A stretch of DNA of 29,921 bases, taken from NCBI GenBank assembly GCA_964396415.1, contig CAYNFM010000047.1:1-29921 (forward strand), written 5' to 3'. The notes beneath the pieces are model-generated. The model was not told where the DNA came from and made no database searches. It was given only the letters and a program-made list of their open reading frames with translations. Numbering within the stretch: position 1 is the stretch's first letter; each line of letters begins with the position of its first letter. This document shows, piece after piece, positions 24,125 through 29,921 of the stretch. The translations under genes were made by a program, and so were the position numbers. Source of the stretch: UBA1306 sp964396415 (lineage in GTDB: Bacteria; Spirochaetota; Spirochaetia; Treponematales; Rectinemataceae).

Positions 24125-25927
24125 ATGCCGAGACGCGAGGTGCAGGTGCATTTCATAGAGCTGGATCGCGTTTCCTTCTCATACCCCGGGTCGAGTTCTC
24201 CCGCGCTCAGAGATATTTCGCTATCCATAGACGAGGGCGAGTACCTGGCCGTCGTCGGCGCGAACGGCTCGGGCAAGAGTACCCTGCTCAGGCTCCTCGA
24301 CGGCCTCCGTCTTCCCTCTTCGGGCGAGCTACGCGTGGCTTCGCGCGCGACCTCGAGCGAAGAAGGCAGAAAAGTCGCCCTGCGTACCGTGGGCCTCGTG
24401 TTCCAATCCCCCGCCGATCAAATCGTCTCTTCCTCGGTCGAGGAGGACGTGGCCTTCGGCCCCGAGAACCTCGGTCTGCCCAGACAGGAGATCCGGCGTC
24501 GGGTCGACCTCGCCCTAGCGGCGGTGGGTCTCGGCGGCGAGCGCCACCGGGCCTCCCATTTCCTGTCGGCCGGCCAGCAGCAACGCCTCGCCATCGCCGG
24601 CGCCCTCGCGATGGACGCGCGCTGCCTCGCCTTCGACGAGGCTACGGCCATGCTCGATCCCGAAGCCTGCGACGAAGTGCTCGCCCTCCTCGACCTCCTC
24701 GTAGGCGAGGGAAGGACGGTGCTGCACGTCACTCACGACATGGCCGAAGCCTGTCGCGCCGGGAGAGTCCTCGTGCTGGACGCGGGGTCCATCGTGTTCG
24801 ACGGAAAGCCCGAAGCTTTGCTTTCCGGCGCCCTCGGCCAGGTCGACGCCGTAGCGGCCCTCGGCCTGCCTGAGTACGCGGCCCTCGCCCGCGCCCTGGG
24901 CCTCGAGCCTATCGCCCGCGAATCCGCCCAGGCGATCGCCGAAAGGATAGCCGAAGCCTACCTGCGGCAGGGCGAGAATAGACAGGCCGGCTCAGGCCAA
25001 TCGCCGGCCTCCTTCTCCCCGAGGATCGTGGCTTCGCCCTCCGTGCCAGCCTTCGAGCTTCGCGACGCGCGCCACGCCTACCTCCGCGGGACGGTCAACG
25101 AGCGGGTATCCCTGCGAGGCGTCGACCTAGCCGTCCCCTCCGGCGCCAGCCTCGCCTTCGTAGGCAGGACGGGATCGGGAAAGTCCACTGCCCTCCAGCT
25201 CCTCGACGGCCTGGTCGCGGCCAGCTCCGGGGAGCTCCGTTCCTTCGGTCTCGACCTGTCTTCGCCCGGCCTCGACTTCCGCTCATTAAGGATGCGCGCT
25301 CCGTTGGCCATACAACGGCCCGAATCGGCCCTATTCGAACGCTACGCGGGGGACGACGTGGCCTTCGGCCCGCGCAATCTCGGCCTGTCGGGGAAGGCTC
25401 TCGTGGAACGGGTCAGGGAGGCCATGGAGGAGGCCGGCCTCGGCTTCGAGGCTTTCCGGGACAGACAGACGCGGGGTCTCTCGGGCGGAGAGAAGCGAAG
25501 GCTCGCCCTGGCCGGCGTGCTCGCGATGAGGGGAGAGGCTCTGCTGTTGGACGAGCCGACGAGCGCCCTGGACCAGGCCGCGGCGGCTTCGATTCTCGCG
25601 ATCGCTTTCGATACCGCGCGGAAAGGCCGTACCGTCGTCTTTGCCACCCATTCTATGGAAGAAGCCGCGAGGGCCGACCTCGTGGCCGTCTTCAGCGACG
25701 GAAGGGTCGTCGCGTCAGGGGCTCCGGAGACGATATTCTACGACGCTTTCGATCCCGCCTGGGGCCTGCGCAGGCCCTTCGCCTGCGCAGTCGCGATCGA
25801 GCTCGGGGCGCGGGGCTTCGAGCTCGACTCGCGCCCGCTTACCGTCTCGGCGCTGGCCGACGCGATACGGGTCGTCGCGACAGCGACCGGCGCAGCCACG
25901 ACGGCCGCCGCGAAGGTGTCGCCATGA
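24125..25927 (+). CDS. ecfA: ECF transporter energy-coupling ATPase, fused EcfA-EcfA' (two ABC domains)
   Basis: About 600 residues from the ATG at 24125. A GTG at 24146 has a better ribosome site (GAGG, 5 nt) and could be the true start, and a TTG at 24059 is less likely. Domain 1: Walker A GANGSGKST (45-53), Q loop VFQSPADQI, signature LSAGQ (147-151), Walker B FDEATAMLD, H loop THD. Domain 2: Walker A GRTGSGKST (347-355), Q loop IQRPESALF, LSGGE (452-456), LLLDEPTSALD, H loop THS. Each catalytic Glu is kept; domain 1 has Ala where Pro usually follows it and LSAGQ in place of LSGGQ, a mild asymmetry. Fusing the two ATPases in one chain is known for some ECF systems. It overlaps EcfT by 4 bp. 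Confidence 0.94.
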   Translation: MPRREVQVHFIELDRVSFSYPGSSSPALRDISLSIDEGEYLAVVGANGSGKSTLLRLLDGLRLPSSGELRVASRATSSEEGRKVALRTVGLVFQSPADQIVSSSVEEDVAFGPENLGLPRQEIRRRVDLALAAVGLGGERHRASHFLSAGQQQRLAIAGALAMDARCLAFDEATAMLDPEACDEVLALLDLLVGEGRTVLHVTHDMAEACRAGRVLVLDAGSIVFDGKPEALLSGALGQVDAVAALGLPEYAALARALGLEPIARESAQAIAERIAEAYLRQGENRQAGSGQSPASFSPRIVASPSVPAFELRDARHAYLRGTVNERVSLRGVDLAVPSGASLAFVGRTGSGKSTALQLLDGLVAASSGELRSFGLDLSSPGLDFRSLRMRAPLAIQRPESALFERYAGDDVAFGPRNLGLSGKALVERVREAMEEAGLGFEAFRDRQTRGLSGGEKRRLALAGVLAMRGEALLLDEPTSALDQAAAASILAIAFDTARKGRTVVFATHSMEEAARADLVAVFSDGRVVASGAPETIFYDAFDPAWGLRRPFACAVAIELGARGFELDSRPLTVSALADAIRVVATATGAATTAAAKVSP

Positions 25928-26778
25928 GGGGCATCGAGTATTTCCGCAACATCTCGATAGGCCAATATCGGGCCGGGAATTCTATAATTCACCGCCTCAC
26001 TCCAACGACCAAGTACCTCTGGCTCCTCGCCCTCATGATAGCGAGCATCGCGTCGTCGTCCTACGCGGGCGCCCTCATCCCCCTCGCGGTCGCGCTCTCG
26101 ATCGGGGCCGCCGCCGGCATTGGGCCTGGCTTCCTCTTGAGGGGCGTCAAGCCTCTTATTCCCCTCCTCGCCGTCGCCGCGATCCTGCAATCCCTCTTTA
26201 CCTGGCCCGGGGACGAATCGACGGCCCTCCTGTCCTACGGACCCCTGATCTTCACCGCGTTCAAGGCGCGCCTCGTCCTCATGATGTTCGCGCGCACCCT
26301 CTCCCTCATGACCGTGATAGGCCTTTTCACCTCCGTGACGAGCGAGGGCGAGTCGGTGCACGGCATCGAGGACCTCTTCGCGCCCCTCGGGCGCCTGAGC
26401 GGCGCGATCGCGCGCTCCGCCCACCGCCTCGCCCTCGCCGTGGGCATAGCCCTCCGCTTCGTCCCCGCCATCGTCGGGGAGCTCGAGGCCATAGCGAAAG
26501 CCCAGGCCTCGCGCGGCGCCGACTTCGGCTCGGGGAGGGGAGGGCCGATCTCCAAGGCCCGCGCCTATCTTCCCCTCTTCGTGCCGGTGACGGTGAGGGC
26601 CCTCGAGCGGGCCGAGCTCCTCGCCGAGGCCATGGAAGCCCGCGGCTACACCGGCGAGGGCCGCACGAGGCTCGCGTCGTATCCCAAGCAGAGAGGCGAA
26701 GGCCTCGCGAGGCTGGCGGCAATAGCCGTCTGCGCCGCTTCCTTCGCCCTCGACTATATATCTCGAAGTCAACGATAG
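25924..26778 (+). CDS. ecfT: ECF transporter transmembrane component EcfT
   Basis: A 284-residue membrane protein with spans at about 30-65, 75-95, 108-137 and near 263-278, and a cytoplasmic coupling region (about 140-245). The two coupling motifs that insert into the ATPase grooves are visible as ASRG (195-198, in AKAQASRGADF) and EARG (238-241, in AMEARGYTG). The ATG lies inside the EcfA TGA (ATGA), so translation is coupled. It joins the fused ATPase to the S component encoded 9 bp downstream. Length and motifs are normal for EcfT. Confidence 0.94.
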   Translation: MRGIEYFRNISIGQYRAGNSIIHRLTPTTKYLWLLALMIASIASSSYAGALIPLAVALSIGAAAGIGPGFLLRGVKPLIPLLAVAAILQSLFTWPGDESTALLSYGPLIFTAFKARLVLMMFARTLSLMTVIGLFTSVTSEGESVHGIEDLFAPLGRLSGAIARSAHRLALAVGIALRFVPAIVGELEAIAKAQASRGADFGSGRGGPISKARAYLPLFVPVTVRALERAELLAEAMEARGYTGEGRTRLASYPKQRGEGLARLAAIAVCAASFALDYISRSQR

Positions 26779-26787
26779 GAGGACTAC

Positions 26788-27360
26788 ATGGCCGAGAATT
26801 CGAATGTACGGAAGATCGTCGTAGCGGGGGTCCTGGGCGCCTTGTCGATCGCGCTGTTCCTGACGCCCTTCGGCTACATACCGTGGCTGGCGGGGGCCTC
26901 GCTCACGGTCATGCACGTTCCCGCCATCATCGGGGCCGTCCTCGAGGGCCCCGTCGTGGGCATCGTCGTGGGCGGCATCTTCGGAGTCACAGCCCTCATC
27001 AAGGCCGCCACCGCGCCCCAAGGGCCGATCGACGCCTTCTTCGTCAACCCGCTCATCTCGGTCCTGCCGAGGCTCCTCGTCGGTCTCGCCGCCTGGGCGG
27101 TCTACAAGGCCTTCCGAGGCAAGCTTACGGGGATCGCCGCCGCGGTGGCGGGCATCGCGGGCTCCTTGACCAATAGCGTCTTGGTGCTCGGCGCCCTCGT
27201 CGCCTTCGCGGCCATACCTCCCGCGGCGGCGGGAGCGGTCTTCGTCGCCAACGGCCTCATCGAGGCGGCCCTCGCCGCCGTCCTCGCCGCCGGTGTCGTG
27301 GCCGCGTGGAAGGGCATAGAAAGCCGCGGCGGCAAGGCCAGGCTCGCCAAGGAAGAATAA
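26788..27360 (+). CDS. ECF transporter S component, probably pantothenate (PanT-like)
   Basis: A 190-residue membrane protein with about six spans and a strong AGGAGG ribosome site. The first span carries the small-residue face (AGVLGALSIAL) by which S components dock on EcfT. The loop and span ASLTVMHVPAIIGAVLEGPVVG, then GPIDAFFVNPLISVLPR, belong to the family of vitamin-binding S components that includes PanT and HmpT. The next gene is a type III pantothenate kinase homologue, so pantothenate is the leading substrate. That is context, not direct evidence, and pyridoxine- or thiamine-related ligands remain possible. It is part of a dedicated group I module with its own ATPase and EcfT. Confidence 0.85.
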   Translation: MAENSNVRKIVVAGVLGALSIALFLTPFGYIPWLAGASLTVMHVPAIIGAVLEGPVVGIVVGGIFGVTALIKAATAPQGPIDAFFVNPLISVLPRLLVGLAAWAVYKAFRGKLTGIAAAVAGIAGSLTNSVLVLGALVAFAAIPPAAAGAVFVANGLIEAALAAVLAAGVVAAWKGIESRGGKARLAKEE

Positions 27361-27362
27361 CC

Positions 27363-28244
27363 ATGCTTCTCGCCCTCGACGTTCGCAATCGCGCCATTTC
27401 GATCGGGTTCTTCGGGAAGGACTCGGGCGGCCAAGCCGCGAAGGACCGCTGGCTGGTGCGACGGCGCCTCGGGGCCATCCCCGGGAGGAGCGCCGACGAG
27501 TACGCCCTTCTCCTACGAAGCTTCGCCGACGAAGCGGGCGCCGGCGAGGGTCCGGGCCCGGGCGTCCCCGCTCGCCGCGTCGAGAGCGCCTGGATGTCCT
27601 CGGTCGCTCCCTCACTCGGACGCGAGCTCAGCCTGGCCGTCTATTCCGCCTTCGGCCTCGGCTGCTCGACCGTGGGGCCCGGCGTGCGGACGGGCGTCAA
27701 GATACGGACCGATGTTCCTTCGGAGGTGGGCTCCGACCTCGTCTGCGCCGCCGTCGCGGCCAAGGATCTCGTCGGGGTTCCCTGCGTAATAGTGGATTTC
27801 GACGCGGCCATCGCCTTCTCGGCCCTCGGGAGGACGGGCGATTTCCTGGGCGCGGCCATAGCTCCGGGCATCGGCACGGCTGCGGAAGCCCTCCGCGACG
27901 CGGCCGCCCTCCTGCCGGAAGTCTCGGTCGGGGAAGGGCCCCGCGATCATCCCGCCGGTCCCTTGCCCGCCATCGGCAAGAACACCGCCGAGTCTATCAG
28001 GGCGGGCATAGGCATCGGCTTCTCGGGCCTCGTCGAGCGGATAGCCAGGCGCCAGGCCGAGGAGCTCGCGGCCATGGGCGAGGCAGACTCCCCGGACGCC
28101 GTCGCCGTGATCGGCACGGGCGGCGACGAGGGGAGGCTTATCTTCGCCTCGCTCGGCGTGGGTCGCTTCGTCCCCGACCTCGTCCTCGAAGGGCTGGCCA
28201 TAATCGCCTCTCGCGCGAAGTCGCCGACTAAGACGATCGTATAG
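27363..28244 (+). CDS. Type III pantothenate kinase (CoaX)-like protein with eroded phosphate motifs
   Basis: A 293-residue ASKHA-fold protein whose frame starts at ATG 27363, 2 bp after the S-component stop, with AAGGAA just upstream. CoaX landmarks are clear: PGVRTGVKIRTDVPSEVGSD (106-125), FLGAAIAPGIGTAAEAL (161-177), LPEV, and GKNTAESIRAGI (205-216). D125, equivalent to the catalytic Asp of the GADR motif, is kept. But the first phosphate motif DxGNT reads DVRNR (6-10) and the second DxGTATT reads DFDAAIA (145-151), so glycines and threonines that hold ATP are replaced by Arg, Asp and Ala. It may be a non-catalytic or altered homologue that senses vitamin, rather than the essential kinase. 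Gene coupling to the ECF transporter supports a link to pantothenate. Confidence 0.82.
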   Translation: MLLALDVRNRAISIGFFGKDSGGQAAKDRWLVRRRLGAIPGRSADEYALLLRSFADEAGAGEGPGPGVPARRVESAWMSSVAPSLGRELSLAVYSAFGLGCSTVGPGVRTGVKIRTDVPSEVGSDLVCAAVAAKDLVGVPCVIVDFDAAIAFSALGRTGDFLGAAIAPGIGTAAEALRDAAALLPEVSVGEGPRDHPAGPLPAIGKNTAESIRAGIGIGFSGLVERIARRQAEELAAMGEADSPDAVAVIGTGGDEGRLIFASLGVGRFVPDLVLEGLAIIASRAKSPTKTIV

Positions 28245-28251
28245 GCCGGGA

Positions 28252-29145
28252 TCAGCCTCTCGCCAGGGCGAAGGCGACCACCAGTATCGCGAGCGCCCAG
28301 CGGTAATAGACGAAGGCCTTGGTCGTGTGTTTTTGCAGGAAGCTCAACAGTACCTTGATGCAGAGGAAGCCGCTCAGGGCGGCGACTATGAAACCGATCA
28401 GGACGACGGGCAGTCCCGCCGCGAAGGAGCTCGCCGCGGCTCCGCTCGCGGCGACTCCGCCCGCCGCCTCGTGGCCGCGAAGGAAATCGTAGAGGCTCTT
28501 GGCTCCGGCCCCCGCTATGATCGGCGCCGAGAGGAGGAAGGAGAAGCGGGCGGCCGCCTCCCGCTCGAGGCCCAGCGCGAGACCGGCGGTGATCGTCGAG
28601 CCCGAGCGCGAGACGCCGGGAAAGATCGCCAGGGCCTGGGAAAGGCCTATGAGGATGGCGTCCTTCAAGCCGATCGCTCCGATGGGGCGCATATGCTTGG
28701 CGAGACGGTCGGCAAGGAGGAGCAAGGCGCCGAGGAGGGCGATGATGACGGCCATCGCGATCATCGAGGAGGCGAGGATGGGCATGCCCTCGGGATGGAA
28801 TAGCTGCTCGATCTTGCGCTCGAAGAGGACGCCGAAGACGGCTCCCGGGATGCAGGCGACCAACAGGAACCAGGCCATCCTGCGATCGGGATCGGCTCCG
28901 ATCTTGAGCTGGCCTATCGACTTGAACCAGGCTCCGATGAGCCGCACCCAATCGTTCCAGAAGAAGACGACCAGGGCGACGAGGGTTCCCATGTGAAGGG
29001 CGACGTCGAAGCCAAGGCTGCGGAATATCGGGTCGTCCCAGCCGAAGAGCCAGGGGACGATGACCAGGTGGGCCGAGCTGGATACCGGGATGAATTCGGT
29101 GAGGCCCTGGACCAGACCGAGGACGATGGATTGTAGGAGCTGCAT
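28252..29145 (-). CDS. uppP: Undecaprenyl-diphosphate phosphatase (UppP/BacA)
   Basis: A 297-residue membrane protein from the ATG at 29145; upstream in-frame residues do not look like UppP. It has the family motifs GLTEFIPVSSSAHL (14-27), with the catalytic Glu residues, and PGVSRSGST (176-184), with the Ser/Arg pair. It removes a phosphate from undecaprenyl diphosphate so that the lipid carrier can be reused in peptidoglycan and glycan synthesis, and can give bacitracin resistance. It is convergent with the CoaX-like gene, with stops only 7 bp apart. A 15-bp palindrome lies 6 bp before the start codon, where a ribosome site would be expected, and no clear ribosome site is present. Confidence 0.95.
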   Translation of the reverse strand: MQLLQSIVLGLVQGLTEFIPVSSSAHLVIVPWLFGWDDPIFRSLGFDVALHMGTLVALVVFFWNDWVRLIGAWFKSIGQLKIGADPDRRMAWFLLVACIPGAVFGVLFERKIEQLFHPEGMPILASSMIAMAVIIALLGALLLLADRLAKHMRPIGAIGLKDAILIGLSQALAIFPGVSRSGSTITAGLALGLEREAAARFSFLLSAPIIAGAGAKSLYDFLRGHEAAGGVAASGAAASSFAAGLPVVLIGFIVAALSGFLCIKVLLSFLQKHTTKAFVYYRWALAILVVAFALARG

Positions 29146-29150
29146 GGCGC

Positions 29151-29165
29151 GACTATGCCATAGTC
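29151..29165. promoter_or_regulatory. Palindrome immediately upstream of the uppP start codon
   Basis: GACTATG-C-CATAGTC is a perfect 7-bp dyad with a 1-nt centre, placed 6-20 bp before the uppP ATG. It may be a repressor site or, in the mRNA, a small hairpin over the ribosome-binding region. It also lies in the divergent gap shared with the M48 gene. Confidence 0.4.
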
Positions 29166-29233
29166 TCGGCCAATAATCCAGCATGGGCCATTTTCCGCTC
29201 GCCTTGCCTCGGTGACTCGAGTATCATATTCCC

Positions 29234-29921
29234 ATGGAACATAAAAAGGGCTTCCCCGGCATCAGCCCCTCGGCATGGGAGCATCCCGCGGACGGGGCGG
29301 CGCTGGCCGCGTTTTCCTCGATACCCTTGGCCGCCGATCTTTTACGAAGGGCGGTCGGATCGACCACCGAGCGCTCCCTGCGCCTCGGTACCCTCGCCAA
29401 CGCCGCGCGCGTCACCGACTCGCAGTTCGCCAACCTCGGCGCCCTCCTCAAGGAGATGGCCGAGCGCCTCGACCTCTCCCCCCTTCCCGAGCTCTTCGTG
29501 CGCCTCGATCCCAATCCCGACGCCCGCGCCCTGGGCGTGGAGCGGCCCTTCATCATCCTCTCGAGCGCTGCCCTGGATCTCTGGGATGAGGAGGAGCTGT
29601 CTTGCGTCCTCGCCCACGAGATCGGCCACATCCTCTCGGGTCACGCCGTCTACAAGACCCTCCTCGCCGTCCTCATAAAGGCCTCGTCGATCATCGCCGG
29701 CAGCATTCCCCTGGGCGGCGCCGCGATAGCGGCCGTCGCGACCGCGCTCAAGGAGTGGGACCGCAAGAGCGAGCTCTCCGCCGACAGGGCAGCCCTCCTG
29801 GCCGTCCAGGATACGCCCATCGTCTTCCGCGCCCTCATGAAGAGCGCCGCCGGCCCCAGGATAGCCCAGATGGACGTCAACGAGTTCTTCCGCCAGGCCC
29901 GCGATTACGAGACCGGCGGCG
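29234..29921 (+). CDS. M48-family zinc metallopeptidase, 3' end cut by window edge
   Basis: The frame is open from ATG 29234 to the end, giving 229 residues without a stop. The zinc site HEIGH (128-132, in VLAHEIGHILSGH) and the third ligand Glu180 in KSELSADRAA define an M48 (Ste24/HtpX-like) peptidase. After the HEIGH helix comes a hydrophobic segment (about 143-172) that may be a membrane hairpin. There is no signal peptide at the N-terminus, so the first 125 residues are likely cytoplasmic. The usual role is membrane-protein or envelope quality control; targets are unknown. There is no Shine-Dalgarno sequence, and TATCAT ends 6 nt before the ATG, so the message might be leaderless. The C-terminal region is outside the window. 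Confidence 0.88.
   Translation, partial: MEHKKGFPGISPSAWEHPADGAALAAFSSIPLAADLLRRAVGSTTERSLRLGTLANAARVTDSQFANLGALLKEMAERLDLSPLPELFVRLDPNPDARALGVERPFIILSSAALDLWDEEELSCVLAHEIGHILSGHAVYKTLLAVLIKASSIIAGSIPLGGAAIAAVATALKEWDRKSELSADRAALLAVQDTPIVFRALMKSAAGPRIAQMDVNEFFRQARDYETGG

Noticed and set aside
25738..27615. A 625-codon minus-strand frame opposite the ECF genes.
   Set aside because: It is antisense to four recognisable genes, with composition dominated by Arg, Gly and Glu, and no ribosome site or domain.

Overview
The window is GC-rich (about 64-65% by eye), densely packed bacterial DNA with no rRNA, tRNA, IS element, prophage or CRISPR that I can see. The best guess for the host is a high-GC spirochaete. 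A repeat-rich lipoprotein is paired with a LysM protein of a type common in treponemes and their relatives, the lipoboxes are relaxed, and a sigma-54 regulatory system is present. This assignment is an inference.

Layout. (a) 1-5340, minus strand: a LysR regulator, a PLP-dependent ornithine/lysine-type decarboxylase, a CLC chloride/proton exchanger overlapping it by 4 bp, a BtuF-like metal/cobalamin binding protein, then a truncated ECF sigma factor. The decarboxylase-CLC pair looks like an acid-stress or polyamine unit. (b) 5515-7133, plus strand: a helical-repeat lipoprotein and a LysM protein. (c) 7204-8100, minus: an unrecognised 118-residue protein and a DoxX-type membrane protein. (d) 8202-16337, minus: a helix-turn-helix/PTS-IIA fusion regulator followed by six Hyf-like genes (B, C, E, F, G, I). 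The large subunit lacks all four cysteines that bind the NiFe centre, so this is an energy-converting-hydrogenase-related (Ehr) complex of unknown redox partner, not a hydrogenase. (e) 16479-23850, minus: a MacA-like adaptor, split MacB-like ATPase and permease, TolC-like outer membrane protein, histidine kinase and NtrC-type regulator in one run. A near-consensus sigma-54 promoter lies just upstream of the adaptor, and the regulator carries GAFTGA. The cluster therefore looks like a self-regulated tripartite efflux system. (f) 24125-28244, plus: an ECF vitamin transporter (fused double ATPase, EcfT, S component) ending in a type III pantothenate kinase homologue whose phosphate-binding motifs are eroded. 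(g) 28252-29145, minus: undecaprenyl-diphosphate phosphatase. 29234 to the end, plus: a truncated M48 metallopeptidase.

The most interesting points are the Ehr complex with its PTS-IIA-type regulator, the sigma-54 efflux circuit, the degenerate CoaX bound into a transporter operon, the decarboxylase/CLC coupling, and two similar long dyads containing ATAC-N7-GTAT that may be operators of the LysR protein.
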